In this document: positions 41,301-56,300 of the stretch, piece by piece
Layout: every line of letters begins with the position of its first letter
Numbering within the stretch: position 1 is the stretch's first letter
NCBI GenBank assembly: GCA_036785705.1
Contig: JAWUZG010000159.1
Coordinates: forward strand, 2,356,001-2,420,000
Origin: Acanthornis magna
Taxonomy: Eukaryota; Chordata; Aves; Passeriformes; Acanthizidae
DNA length: 64,000 nucleotides
Reading direction: 5' to 3'
Position numbers and translations under genes: made by a program
The notes under the pieces: generated by a model
Databases searched by the model: none
Seen by the model: the letters and a program-made list of their open reading frames with translations, nothing else
What the model was told of the DNA's origin: nothing

Positions 41301-44300
41301 CTGACATCGCTTCTGGCTCATGCAGCTTCATCTCCCTCCCCCAGCTCATCATGAAAGCTCCAAGTCATTTTCATTTCAGTTTTCTGTTCAGTGAGACAAG
41401 ATCTCACCGTTTGGATTCTTTTTGAGTTTATCTGAGTTTGCAGCAGACTGGGATGAAGGAGATGGTTCCTTCTATAGTAAATGGAAAGGCTTCATATCGA
41501 TGTGGTGCTTTCAGTCTGGAATCCCTCACCCCTTCACATTTACAATCTTTTGCACTTTCTTGGCTTGAGTTTTTATTTCACCCAGGGGCTGGCCCAGGGT
41601 GCTTTTATTTTATCATTTTTTTCATATTCCAACAGTACAAGGGAGTTTGCCAAAATAAATTACCTACTTGAGGGCCATTCATCTCTGGTATGGAGCTTCT
41701 GACACTGAAACTTCCTTTAAAATGTGTAGAAAGCGAAGGCTCGAGTCACAATTTAAAACATATTGAAATATAATCACATTATTACCACGGAACCAAAGAA
41801 CAGCTTGAGTTGGAAAGGACCTTAAAGATCATCTGGTTCCATGGGCAGGGACGTTACCTGCAAGATCAGTTTGCTCAGGGCCACATCCAACCTGGCCTTG
41901 GGCAAGGATGAAGTGACTCAGCCATGGAGTGACTGCACCTGAGAACCAGAGCCAGGTTCTCAGTCTCACCTGCAACACAAAACTTTCTGGGAAGGAGGTG
42001 ATATCCATTTCTAAGCAGAACTAACTGGTCTTGATGCCTTAAGGATTTTTGGCTTCTCTTTTTCATGTATCTGTAGTTTTGGTGTGTAGCTCTAGGCTCC
42101 ATATAAAGTGCAAAATATCTCTGTTCTCAGCGTTTTACACAAAACAGTTCTTCTCAATTGGAAAATCCAGGGAAGCTTCATTGCCTCAGAGCCCCAAAAT
42201 ATGTAAACAACAGTGAATTGGGGGAGCAAGCTTGGGGTGATCATCATCACCTGAAGGTGTAATTGGAGAATTGAGGCCTGATATGTTAATAGACAGAACT
42301 TACAAAATGTGAAGAAATCGTGACTTGTTGTCCATTTTGGGTGTAGCCTCTCAAGTAGGCTCTGTCTGCCCTGAATGCACCTGAAGGCCTTCAATAAATT
42401 TATCTGCTTTTTATTCTCCTAACTTTGTCTAAACAGGCAAGCCCTGTTTAGGCATCAGTCTCTCAGTAAGAAACACTTGCAGCAAACCCAACAGCATGAG
42501 CAGCTCAGGGCGCAGACAGGAGAAAGGGGAGCTCACTGCCCCAGCAGAATCCGTGCAGCCTGACCACACTGAGCTCCTGGGGCAGCCACAGCTCCTCCAG
42601 AGGGTGCAGAGGTGATCCCGGGGACACTGAGAGGTTTTGAGTTTGACAGTCTGAGGAGCCTTTGTGAGTGAGGAATTCAAATCCTCTTGAAATTCAAGGG
42701 CTGTTTGAGGCTTCACCTCCTTAAGGCTGGTGAAAATCCTGGTGTTAAGCACTACCAGCCCAGAGCATGAGCTGGTAGAGCAGCAGAGCATAACAATTCA
42801 GGTGCTGCAGAATATTCTTCTACCTGATAAAATATATGTTCCAGTTTCAGTTCTCACACTTCTGCATTTCTCCTAGGGACATTTTCCCCCCACTCAGCTC
42901 TTCCACATGTCTCCAAATCAAGACCAAGCAGTGTTTTCAGTCACAGCCCAGCAGCACCAGGGCTTGGATCTGCTACTGTACCTCTTACGGAGCCTTCTGT
43001 GGAGGTGATGGTGGGGCAGGCTGTGAGAAGAGAACAAAATGGAAAACTATTAGAGGAAAAAAAGACAGTAGGGGATTATGGAAGCAAGATGAACCCCATT
43101 CCTCTACATAGAGCAAAGGAAAAACATAATAAAACTTAGAATATCCTGCAGCTTCATTCAGAGCCTGGACTTTAACCTTGTTTTTATCTATATGAAGAAA
43201 GAGAGAATTGATGTTTATGTAAACATAAAAGTTGTTTCTTGGCTTGCCTATCACAAAAATAAAAATAGTGTCTTTCATCATCAAACATCTTCATGATCAC
43301 TTTCTTTTGACTAAGTCATCTGGCACCTGATGATATGAAATACAAGGGAGCATCATGTTTGGAAAGTTTTTTTTAAAAAACACACATCAAAACATTCTTT
43401 TTTTCTTTTAACACTGCCTTAGTAGTGTGGTAAAATAAAGATATACGCAGTTGCCAATTTTGTACCTGAAATTAAAAAAAACACACAGCAAAAACATGTA
43501 TCTCAACTTGAGAGTCTGGCTTTTGATTTCTTTAGGAAAACACAGACAGTTTTGCAAAGTTTTGCAGTTTGTCTTTCAGAAATCCTCTTGCTGAATCCTC
43601 TGAGATGTCTCAGGACAAAAAGCAAAGCCAGAGGAGAAGAGGCTGGAACACAAAGCACCACGGTTATGAGCACTCTGTTTAAAGGCTCAGGTAAGGCGGT
43701 GCTTTAGAAAACAGCTCAGGAATGCCACTTTCAATTATCTGCTGCCATGTAAATCCCAGGCCACGGATGCCAGATGGAGCTGGGACAAAGGGAATGCTTG
43801 ACGCAAAACGAGAAATGTCCCTGAGAATCAAGGGTACTTGAGAAGATGGGCTGTTTCACAAGTGGCTTTCTAGGTCGCCAGGATAATAGAATCTCAGAGA
43901 TCATTGTGCTCAGGCTTCATTACAGCCTTGCCATTCCTGCATCAATGCCATTTCTGACCTCATCAGCAAAGCAGGGCTTTCCATTTCTCGTACCTAACTC
44001 TTGTAAAATGTGTAAAAAATCTAGAGCTGACTTAGCCTCCCCAAAATGACCTGAGATTCCTAAGCCTGTAGGAGTTTCAATGCCATTCTTCATGATAAAG
44101 AAAGGGCACCCAAACCTATGACTCTGATGGCCACGGGACCACTAAAGCTAGGATTTAAATCCCGAAGACCTACATGTTGCTGTGGCCTCCATTGTTCAAA
44201 CTGATGCCTAATTTTTTACATACTGTAATTCCTGTAGAACTGGGTGTAAAACCACTTAAGGAATCTATGGAAATCAGTTTAAAAAATCAGTTTCTGAAAC

Positions 44301-47300
44301 TTGAGCCTTGAAACTCTGAGCTTGACCAGCCCCTGCATTCAGGATCTTCTACCTATACACTCCTCTTCCCTTTCCAGAAACCAACTTTTCTAAATCTTAG
44401 AATCATAGAATGGTTTGGGCTGGAAGGGACCTTAAAGCTCATCTCATTCTACCCTCTGCCATGGGCAGGGACACCTTCCCCTCTTCCAGTTTGCTCCAAG
44501 CTCCATCCAACCTCACTTTGAACACTTCCAGGGATGGAGCAGCCACAGCTTCTCTGGGCAACCTCTGCCAGGGCCTCTCCACCCTCATAGGGAACAATTT
44601 CTTCCTAATATCTAATTCAAACTTGCTCTTTGTCAGTTTGAAGCCGTTCCCCCTTGTTCTGTCATTCCATATCCTTGTTAAAAAGTCCCTCTCCAGTTCT
44701 CCTGGAATTGGATCCCAGTGAATGAAAAAGAAGAAGTGATCCCAAAGCAGGCTGTACACTTGTCTATTTTCCAGGTATCTGACTTTCTTGCTTGGGAGTC
44801 AGTGAGCTCATTCTGACCCTTACCCAGGCCCCAGAGTCCCTCTTGCTGACATCCTTGGCAACTCTCCCCTCCTTCCCGGGCTGGAGGCACTGCGATTGCT
44901 CACAGCCCTTTGATCTGGCAATGCTCAGCTTGGCCAAAGCATTTCAGAATCAGGGCAAGGATTCCTGACACTGGCAGTTTCACTTCTGCTTTGAAGATCT
45001 TTCCCTAGACTTTCCCTAGACTTTCCAGCCTAGGATTCCTGCTGTCTTGTTATTCTCTTTGTTTTGTTTTTCCTCTCCAAATCCCAGCCCAATGCAGTTA
45101 TTCACTGTACAATAAACATTCACTCCTGCAATGTCAGACCATTTCTCTCAATAATTTGGTTATATATCACTATTGGAGTCTTGTCTTGCACATCCGACTC
45201 TTTTCCCAGAAATGTTACATATTGTCTCTCCTTCTTCAAATAAGGGTACTTTATAAAACAAGGAATTTAGTATTTCTTCTATTGTCTTTTCAGCTTTTGT
45301 AGCCCAAGAGCAATATTAAATTCTACAAGGTGACTCATCAGCCTTTTGGGAGGATTGTTTTCTGCTTGAAAGTTCACAGAACTTTTCCACTGTGATCTGA
45401 ACACCTCAATAAAACACTTGAAAACTTAATCTGATTGTTCTTTGTTGGCTATGAACTAAATATTTTTCATCTAAGCTACTTCATTCTTCAATCTTTGCTT
45501 CACTCAATAAATTTTAAAACTGAAATTTTGCTTGGAATGTTTTCAGATAGTCAGGAAAAGCCAGCACTGCCACAATATCTGCATTCTAATATTTACTTAT
45601 TAAAAACTTTTTATAACCCTATTAATTCAACATTTCTCACTAATCCATTTCATAGTTTGCTTTATATCAGCTATGAGAGCATATGCTCATTAAATTTAAT
45701 AAGGGACTTTACAGGGAATTTTAATTTAAAACATGTCACACTTCCCTGCGCTACATTTTGGTCAAGATGTGCAGAAATCCTCTAAAATACTCTCGGTCTC
45801 TTTACTGAGTGTGATGTTAAGAAGTTCTGTGGTTTCTGGTCGTCCTTGGATTGTCCCCAAGGGCATCTGTCAAGAGCTGCTGGAGCCCCTCCTGCTGCTC
45901 TGCAGAGCCCACACTGTGCTGTTTGCTGCTGAATTAAAAACCAAAGACAACAAAGCAGGACTTAAGAGGAGATGATTTACCCTCTATTTTAGGTGGGATG
46001 AATCCTCGGATGGAAGGGAATTTAGACAACACCGGAGCTGAAAGAGAAAGCAATCATAGAATCATAAAATTGGAAAAAAACCTTAAAGATCATCAAGTCC
46101 AACCTGTGATCAAATACCACCAAGTCCACTCAACCATATCTCAAAGTGCCACACCTACTCAGGTTTTTAGCACTCCCAGGGATGGTGACTCCAGCACTCC
46201 CCAAGGAACATTTTCCAATGCTTCACCACTCCCTCAGTGAAGAAATGTTTCCTAATATCCAACCTGAACCTCTCCCGGCACAACCTGAGGCCATTGCTGA
46301 GCTCTGCTATTCAGGATTGCAAAGCCTGCCTCGACACGCAAAGGGCTGCCAGCCCTTCCCACTCATCCCACAATTGTCCATAACTCACAGGAGTACCAAA
46401 ACTGGGGCAGGATTTTCACTTTTTAAGGCTAATACAAGCAAAACCCTGGCCTCAGCCGGAGCCCAGTGCAGGTAAAGCCATTACTGTCCCAAGGCTGTGT
46501 CCCGGTACCTGTCCGTCCTGTCGTGGATGTGCTCTCGCTCTCTCCCGTGTAGTGGATGGCAGAAATGGTCACTTTGTAGGCTCGGTCAGGCAGCAGGGAC
46601 TGCAGGGTCACACTGCTGCTTTTGCCAGAAGCCATGATCTGCAACAGGGGAAAAAAGATCCCAGCGTTTGGGGTTCTCATTCCAGCTCTCCCTCAGAGCC
46701 CAGATTTGGGGGGAGCTGACGCCTGGGGCATGGGGTTTGGGACAGCTCAACCAAGGGAGCCCGACTGGGTGTTGCTGTCAGATCAGACATGTCCAAAAAA
46801 GTATTTTCCCATATAAAGACCCCAATATTCCCCATGCAAATGCAGCAGAAGTGCCCTGTAACAGGATGATCAGGCTGTTTAAGCAGGGAATCTGTGTTTT
46901 AAAGGGATGATGTTCAACCTCCCTAAGCCAGAGGGGCAGCAGGGTTATCCCCCACCCCTCTGCCTCCAAGAATTCCCCACCTCAGTTGAGGCAACAGACA
47001 AAGCTGTGTTATCAGCGGCTTTGATGGAGAAAAACATCTTAATTACAAAAGAGCCTTGGAGTCCTGTTTACAGAGCAACACAGCAGCAGGAAGAGATTTG
47101 GTTTTGAGTCCTCATACCCTCATGGTAATCCTGACTAGAGTGAGCAGAGCTCCCCCAGGCATGGCATTGTCCCCCAGTCCCTCTGTGCTGTGTCTGTCCC
47201 CTCCAAAGGAGCTGGACACTCACAGTTTGCTGGGCAGCAGCGTCAGACACTGGGCTGTAGGTGATTTTGTAGTGCTGAACTCGGCCATCAGGAGGGGTCC

Positions 47301-50300
47301 AGTGCACCTGGAGGCTGCTGGGGGTCTCAGAGTCGATGAAGAGGTTGGTGGGTGGGCTCCGGGAGTCTGCAACAGGGATGGAAGGTGAACACCACAAAAA
47401 TCAGAAAGAAATGTCTATAAATGGAGCCCATTTCTCAATACCTCAGTGCTCTGCAGGTAACCAACACTCAGAGCAGGTGCAGACACCTTGGGCACCAGGC
47501 AAGAGGGAAAACAGAGTCTGGAGGGATGAGGATTGCCCAAGAACAACACACTGCAGCTCAAACATTCAGCAATTCCAAACCTAGGACATGAGAAAAATTT
47601 TTGGAAGGGTGAAAGAGTCCTGGAAGCACAAGGAAAAGAGACTCATTGTACACATCTTGAACAAACACCAAGGGTACTCAAACTGGAATTTAATTTTGTC
47701 AAGCTGGACAGACAGCCCTTGACAGACAGATTAAACCTGGATCACATATCAAAGTTAATCCATCATAATTTCTAATATTTTCCCTTTTTTTTTCTGTTTT
47801 AAAATTACTCCAAAAAATCCCAGAGCACCTAGAACACCAGAGTTTCATCTAGAGCTTCTGACACCGACACCATCAGCCCTCAAATGGGTCACACACAGTG
47901 CCTGAGCTACCCCCTCTTCTCTGGCCTTGCATTGGGATGGATGGACAGATCCCAAATAGGTGATAGGCTGAGCCAGACAGTCAGAAAAGAGTTTGCCAGA
48001 GACCTAAGATGAGCAATTTTTAATTACATAAATGCATTTTTTTTCCCTGGGGCCCTGCTGTGCAGCAAACTCGATCTGCCGACAGAGGCTGTGATGTGGA
48101 GGGATTTCTCTGAGCAGAGATGGAGAGAGAGGAAGGGAAGGGCAGAGGGGCTAAATCCACTCAAAAAGAGGCTCAAGAGCATGGGGTCATCTACTCCTGG
48201 GGCTTTTTTCCAAGTAGTGTCTTGCTCTGCATAAAAACATGTGTCTGCCCTTGAACCTGTGCTGGGTGAAGACACGGAAGTCTTGGACAGAGAAAAGGAA
48301 GATTTTATTCAGAAGATGATGGGTGAGCCCTCCAGACAGTCAAGGATACTCATCACACCAAGGTGATGAGATTTTTATTCTGCAGTTTTCCTGTAAGAAT
48401 CTTCTGCCCACCCAGCAAAGCCTGGGGTGACCTTAAAGCACAGACTGAGTGAAGATCATTTCCATCTTCATTGATTCTCCTTCCCTTTTGTGTATAAAAT
48501 GAGCTTACTTTTACTGAGGCTGGACCAAGACTGCAGCAGCTGCATCAGGCTGGAGGCTGTTGCTGTGCACCACCACGAGGTAAAGCAGGGAAGAAAACAA
48601 GGCTGGGAATAAAGTCACTCCTGCAGCTCTTCTATTAGTCAGTGCTGCATCTGTGCTGCCTGCACTGCTTCTTCCTTCAGCTGAAGAAAGGGGAGACTCT
48701 GCTCAAGTGAACTTTAAAGGGGAAGTTAGGGGAAGTCTTTAGAGTCGGGTTTATTCTGGAAAGCCCTCAGGCCTGGCAGGATTTGATGGCATGGATGTGA
48801 CAGACAGGGGACAGGCCACCTCCTGAAGCTGCCCTGGAGGATAGAAGCATCTCTGCCACCATCTGTGTCTTTGGCTACCTCTTTAACCTCTGCTCCTTCA
48901 CAGGAGGAATCCCTGCTTGCTCTCAGGTCTAACCAGCACCACAGGCACATAAATAAGCAATAAACGCCTGGACTCCACTCCATCAAAATGCTCACCTGCA
49001 ATGATTATTATATATATGCACTATAAGCCACTTCTTTTCCTGCCATGGGTTGAAGCTTCATTGCCGCATTTCAAACCCTTTTATTTGCCACTCAGGCTCT
49101 GCTAGGAAGAGCTCACAGAGGGGCTGGACAAAGACATTTCCCAGCCCCAGGCTGGACATGCTGCTGGCACAGCTCAGCTGGAGGAGCAAGCACACAAGCA
49201 CTTTGTAAAACATTTCAGTGCAAAGCCAGCCAGGGTGGCTCAGCCCAGCTTCAGCACTGCTCCCATCCAAACTGCCTCTCCTTGCCCTTCAGGACTGTCA
49301 GGGGACTGGATTTTTCTGCTCAAGTCCTTTTTTTTCCAGCCTGGATGAAAGGACTCTCCCTCAATACAAAAGAGGGTCTGATTCTCAGCAGGACCAGAGC
49401 CACCCCTTCCAGCATTTTCCAAGGATCACCATTCAGCAACACCTCCACGTCCCAGCAGATTCCTCTCAGGAAAGCGTCACTGCACTCCCCTGTGATTGCC
49501 TGCAAGGTTTGTGTGGGCGTGAAGTACCACTAAGGTTGTTTATTATTATGACAAGTGATCCCTGTGAGAGCCTTTGGTCAAGGATAAGGACTTTGCTACA
49601 CTTGACAATTTATACAGCTGAAAGGAGAGCTCAACACAAATGAGAATTCAGTCTAAATACAACAGAGAGAAAAGAAAAAACATCAGAGCTATGGGTAAGC
49701 AGCACACTTTAACAATTTTGTTGTCTGAGGGAAATACATCAGCATGTTTTTGTTCCTGCTCTGCCTCTTGGAAAGTGTGCAGGGAAAAGTTTGTTATCTG
49801 GGTTACCAAAAAATAACCCAAAACTTTTTTCTTTCCTCTAGTCACGACAAAGAATTTAAAAATATCCAATTCCTCCAAGACAAGAAGGGACCTGCCCCAG
49901 ACCACTGCGCCCAAATTTTCTTTTCCAGCTAAAGCTATTCACTGATTTTGAGTTCATAAAGTCACAAATCTCAAACCATAACTTTGAAACAACTTTTCTT
50001 CCTACCAGGAAGATGAGTGACCTCATCCCAGTCCTTCCAAATGACACATCACAGTGATGAGTGTTGTTGGTTTTTACAAGAGGATGACGTTTCTGGTGAC
50101 CTGTATTTTGGGAGGGATTGGTGTCTGCAGGGTCCCATGAACGTAACAACTTTGGTCTCAAAATGGGTGTCTCAGGTGGGACAAGAGGAACTTCTGGCCC
50201 TGAATGAAATTAACTTGGTGTTCTCATCTCACCCCCAGGGGAGGAACTCGGTTCCATTTCACAAAACCAGAGGCAAAGAGCATTGCTCTGACCTGGCAAT

Positions 50301-53300
50301 TTTTTCCCTTGACCTTCAAAGAAGAAAGTATTCCAGGGAGGATGAAGGACAGGGAGAGAATCTTGTGTTACCAGTTCCTGCTGAGTTTCACTTCAGTCAT
50401 CGCCCTTAAACTTCAGCATTTCTTGGAAATTCTACCAAGACATTTTTAAGAAAAACTTCGTGACTTGACCTATCCTTACATAAAGAGATGTCGCCAAGAG
50501 AAAAAAGAGAAAAGCAATGATGAAAGCACTTCCTTCCTTCCACAACCCCCTCAAACACACACTTTCGGCATTGCTCAGCACAGCCTGATCAATGCTGTTC
50601 ACCAGGCTGCAACCCAAAGTCTGCCATCCTAAGGAGAACCAGAGAGCTTCCATTGCTGTTTCAGCCCTCAGAAAGTCATTTTATGACGAAAATTATGGGG
50701 GAGAGGGCTCAAAACTCAGACCAAGGGGTTTGGGTTTCCAGATAACATAAGATTTCCATGCTGTGTCTCCATGAGTTCCTACTAACCAGCTCTGATGGTA
50801 GATTAACACCACTGGACACCCTCACCAGGGAGAGTAAAAGGTGGCAGCTTTTCCTTGTAACATTAAAATTTGAAATATAACCATACCCCAGCATTTCCCA
50901 GAGTCCCGCCTAGTGCCACATCTTCCCATATATCCACTGCTCAAGCCTTCAGTAATTTTCTGGAATCTACAAGTTTCCCCTGACCTGCCCAAGAGCAGCA
51001 CTGGAAATCACCAACTACCTCCTCTGTGTCACTTCTCCTCTGTGGGCATTTCTTACTTGGAACACTAGAAAAGAATCACCATCAAAAACATTGATTTCAC
51101 ATGCAAATATTGGCTGGGAGGAGTGTGGCAGTGTCCTGCCTGCTCCTGCAAAGGGCCCAGCAGCTCCCAGGCACTGAACCCCGTGTTTCTTGCCCAGCTG
51201 CACACCCAATTTCCTGCAGAATTTTTCTTTCTCCATGCAGAAGGCAAAGCCTGACCATTCCCAAGGCTCCGGCACAAGGACAGCAGCTGACAAGCAGAAA
51301 TCAAATTGCTTTCCCTGTCCCACTGGGGTGCCAGCAGCAGCAAGGACTGGCTTGTGCAAATGTGCTTAGAAGGGCCTGTCACGTGTCATTTTGCTGGGCT
51401 GAGAGAGCTCCTCCGACATTTCATAATTCATAGCTTAAAACGTAGTAATTAATTTTCCTACACCCTCCAAACAACTCTAATTGTCCTCTTGTCATCATAT
51501 ATCAGCAGGATGCTTGCTTTTTTTTTTTTCCTTTTGTCAGTATGCAGCTCCAAGGTACTTGTCTGAGGTAGCTTCCTATAAAAATGTTAGTATTATTTAT
51601 TATTAATAAAACCTGAGCTTCTTATTCCAAGATTACCATTTACTCCAAGCTTCATCAGCTCAACACCAGCCTAAATGAGTTTATTCTGCAGAGGAGGATG
51701 AGATCTGAGAAGGGAGGGAGGACTGCTGGTGTTGAATGGATTGTGCTCCATTCACTTCAACAAAGCCATTTTCCAGGCAATATTAATTACCAGGACCTCT
51801 GGGAGTGCCACTTTTTAACCTCATATCCTGCCTGTACAAAGCCAGATTTAGATAATGCTTCCAAGGCAGAGTGTGCCTGCAGGATTCCCTCCCATATTCG
51901 TAAATGCCCTCAGATGAGGCACAGCTCAGCAACGACAGAGCTGAAGAAATCCTCACCCTCCTCACAGGCAATGTTTTATTAACAGGAAAGGTTCCTTAGG
52001 CAATGCAGGGACACATTCAGCTGCACACCCTCAGAATTCATTTTCATCCATGCGCTCCACTGAAGCAGGGGAGGGATGAAATGTATTCTACATGGAACAT
52101 GTGCAAGGATTATTTGTTGCCTCTAAAATGCACCAGCCTGGTGTGTTTGTCCTTTTGTTCTCAGGACAGATTGAGAGCATTTTCAGACAGAAGGCTAAAT
52201 ATCCCTGGACTTCTCCAGACGTTGGGTTTGGGGTCTCAGAGGTGCCCAGTGAGAGCTGTGAGGATGCCATGCCCTGTTTCTTATCCCCAGGCTGTGGATC
52301 CCGAGCACTGGTCACTTACTGGTCCTGTGGTGGACAGACACGGTGTCGCTTCGAGCACCATCTTTGTAGTAGGCCCAGATGGATATTTTGTAGTCCGTGT
52401 TCTTCTGCAGGCCTGGCAGGACGGCTGTGGCCACATTTCCAGCGAGGGAGAGCTGCAGCAGGGGAGGAAACTGGTCAGTGCCACCCCAGGCATCCCCAGG
52501 CTGGTCCGTGCCACCCAAGTGCCTGGATCACAGATTGATGAGTTAGCACCGGGTTTTGGGGCCAAAGTTTGCTGTTTGGGGTTGCACACGTCTAAGCAAA
52601 GGCAGAATTCAAGCCCTGAATAATGCAGAGCAGATGCCTGTGCATGGCAGCCCAGTTACAGTCAGCAGCTCCTTCAGCACCACAGCACAGAGCTGCCTGC
52701 CTGGAGCACACAGTCCCTTTGCCGAGTTTCCAGCTTTTAGGAGAGACAGAAGCCACAGTGCACCTCTGTTCCAGCCCAAGTGTGAAGCATTGCAGGAGAG
52801 ACTCGGGTATTAAGCCACCATTTAAACTGCAGTTTGGCCTCACACTGAAAATAGAGGCTTGTGATGGAAGAGAGCCCCTGGTCCATCCCTGCACCTCCTG
52901 CACCAGCTCTGTCTCTGGCCATTCTCCTCTGTGTGCTCCTCACTTGGACCCCATCCTTCCCAAAAAGCAGTATCCCAAAAGGCTCAGTGCTTCCCAGCAC
53001 TGAGGAGAGCAGAAGTTGCTTCACCTGTCTTAGAAGCAATACCTCTAGCTATAAATACTTAAGTATTGTGTTTTTCTTATCCACAACATCTTGACATTGT
53101 GGGCTGGTGATCCTCTGCAAGCCCAGATCTTTTTCTACTGAATTGCTTCTTAGCTATTTGTTCTACATCCTGTATACCTGTAGTTAATTATTCCTGCCTA
53201 AGCTTAATACCTTCTGCTTGTCCCTATTGAGTTTCATCCTTGAGGTTTTCCAGAACACTTCTGCAATCTTCCCAGAGCCTGTAGGACTCCACCCTGCTGT

Positions 53301-56300
53301 CCCTCCCGCTTGCAGCACTCAAGGTGACTGCTCCACCGAAAGCCAGATCCAGGAGGGATCCTGCTGAACTGTTCAATTCCCAGAGTGCTTTCCCTGAGCA
53401 GTTTTCCACAGCTCTCTGCCACTCCTGCAGGTGAGTTCCGAGCCAGCCCAGCCTCCCCAGAGCTGCGTGCGGGCTCATACCTCCTGAGGCTTCTCTCCAC
53501 TGGCTGTGCTCCACTTGATCTGATAGACAACCACATCGGCGGCAGCGACAGCTTCCCACTGCAGGCGGAGGCTGTTCCCGGAGAGCTCGGTGACCTTCAG
53601 AGCGCGCGGAGGGGGGACCTTCACTGGGGGAGGCACAAGGAGAAGGAGCTGAAGTGCAGGCACTGACAGCACCTCGTCAGAGCCAGGGTGGGGAGCAGAT
53701 GGCTGGGGAGCAAAGCATCAACCAGGCAGATGTCCGAGACCAGCCTGTCTGTCGCTTCTTCAGACCCATATGACAACGCTCATCAGGACACGGAGGGGTA
53801 AATTATTTTTAAAGCCCTAATTAAGAGAGATTATCTCATTTACAGAGAGGACACACATCACACTGGTTTTGTAAAGGGAAGAAGGCTAGGAGGGCTCTCA
53901 AGGATACAGAGGGTAGTGATACATCACACTTTTTCTTCATTTGCTTCTTTTCTTTATGCCTTCCACCTCCTTTTGAACATAACACAGTTGGACACATTCC
54001 ACACACAAAGAGCAGCAGCCATCTGTGCTCCGTGCAAGGGTTTTGGCCACAAGCTGCCGGGGCCAGTCTTCGAAACATCCCGGTTCAGATACACACAGAC
54101 CAACTTTGACACCTGTTACTGAGACCAAAAGCATTTCCACTCCCTACTTACAGGTGGTGACATTGCCAGTGATCGGAAAGGAATCCCCTTCATCATAGGT
54201 AGATCTGACACTGATGAAGTATTGGGTGAGGGAGGACAGAGGTCTCAGGACAGTGGAGGTTGCAGTGCCAGGAACTTCCACCTGCAGTGGGAGAGTTGCA
54301 TGAGTATTGCACGGGACAGGCTGAGGCATTTGGGTTTGTTCAGCCTGAAGAAGAGGAGAGCTCTTTCATTTTAATACTTAAAAGAAGCTTAAAAGAGAGG
54401 TGGGAAGAGATTTTTTAGCAAGGCCTGTTGCTATAGGACAAGGGGTCCTGGCTTTAAACTAAAAGTGGTAGATTTAGATGAGATATAAGGAATACTTTTT
54501 ACAACAAAGGTGGTGTAACACTAGCACGTTACCCAGAGAGGTGGTGGATGCCTCATCCCTGGCAACATTCAAGGCCAGAATGGATGGGGATCTGAGCCAC
54601 CTGATCTAGTTGAAGATGTCCCTGCTCAGTGCAGGGAAATTGGACCAGATGTTTCTGGGTATCCCCTCCAACCCAAACCATCCAATGATTCCAGAGGGCA
54701 CAGCTGCAGAGAGGTCAGCATGTGGTGATAACTGCAGCAAAAGTGCCCATTTCCGAATTTGAACTCTGCCAGCACACAAGCTCTCCCTGAACCATGCAGC
54801 TGAAGGAGAACAGGGCATTATCCAACCTCCCGGATTTCTTTTCCTCCCCCCAGCCCCTCGAGGACTCACCTGTCCAGCGTTGCCCCCTCTGCCAGAGACG
54901 TAGGTGACATGATGAGCGCGCACGGCCGGGGACGCAGCCTCCCAGCTGACCCGCACGGACGCGTGGCTGAGCTCGGAGAAACTCAGGTACCTGGGGGGAC
55001 TCAAGGCCACTGCAAGGACAGTAAGTGACAGCACTGCCAGCCTCCACAGGCTGCACGGTGGCAGTGCCACCATTGCCTCCTGCTGCTCTTGGATGATCCC
55101 ACCTTGAGCTAAGAGGGTCACTCGCTATGCAGGCAAATATTCTCTTTATTCACTACCGCACACACCTCTGGGAGCTTATGAAGGGCTGCCTCGGATTTAG
55201 GAAACAGCCAAATGATCGCCTTTCCCCCCCCAGACAACAAAGACCTCAAGGAACACCTCTTTCAGGAGTCCTTTTTTACCAGGGGAGTACCACTCCTTTT
55301 TCACAGCTCACCATGGCATCAGAGACCCCCTTGGAGACCAATACTCACTTCAGACCCAGCAGGGGAGAGGCAGCGTGTTCACGAGCCCCATGCACAATTG
55401 GGAAGCACCTCATTTACCACATCTCTCCTGCCTTAAGTGTCTGATAACAGCTCAGCGAGCAGCAGCAGCACTCACGGGTGGTTTCCTGGATGCTGGCGGG
55501 GTCACTGGCATCCTCTCCGTACATGGCATACACGGCCACCGAGTAGCCAGTGCTGGGGGACAGCCCCTCCAGCAGCACCTCGGGCTGGCTCACCTTCACC
55601 TGCCAACAGAGAGGGGGTTTGGGGTACCCTTCAGCTCTAGGGAACCTCCCAAAGCACTTCAGAGAGCAGGACCTTACAGAGACACGGGCCAAGGTCCCTC
55701 TGGTTGTGCTAAGGGGACATCTCCACTCTGGAATCATTTTAGAATTTTGGCCTTAGAATCCCAGTGTCACAGAATATCCTGAGCTGGAAGGGACTCACAA
55801 GGCTTGTAAGAGTCCTGTTCCTGCACAGGAAAACCCTGTGAATCCCACCATGGGCCTGAGAGCATTGTCCAAATGCTCTTTGAGCTCTGACAGGCTGGTG
55901 CTGTGCCCACCATCCCACACCCAGCCACCCTCTGGGTGAAGAACCCTGTCTAATAATCAGCCTAACCCTCCCCTGACACAGCTCCAGCCATTCCCTTGTG
56001 TCCTGCCACTGGTCACACAGAGCAGAGGTGGGAGCTGCCCCTCCTCTTCTCCTCAGGAGGAAGCAGCAGACCCCAGTGATGTCTCCCCTCATTCTCCTCT
56101 TCTCCTGGCTGAGCAAGCCAAGTGACCTCAGCCACTCCTCCTGTGGCACCTCCAGTCCCTTCCCTACCTGGGCAGGTGCTCTGCAGGGATCTGTGCTCTG
56201 CCTCTCTTCCCCTGGGACACCAACCCCCCTGGGGACACACAGCACCCCCTGCTACCCTGCTCTGCAGAGCTGGGAGCCTCTTACACCAAAATGCTGCTGC

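Larger units (their letters stand above)
43021..46508 (-). other. COL20A1: COL20A1 intron (3.5 kb)
   Basis: Contains CR1 fragments at 44398-44715 and 46054-46315. The AT-rich middle shows no exon. Confidence 0.7.

Noticed and set aside
36827..42461. The two LTRs as the ends of one provirus
   Set aside because: The space between them holds host exons, and each LTR has its own target duplication.
45001..45030. Short duplicated CTTTCCCTAGA motif
   Set aside because: Two copies of about 13 bp in an intron. Too small to be more than local slippage.
52003..52623. 206-codon open frame on the + strand
   Set aside because: It covers the antisense of a COL20A1 FN3 exon and adjoining intron and has no recognisable product.
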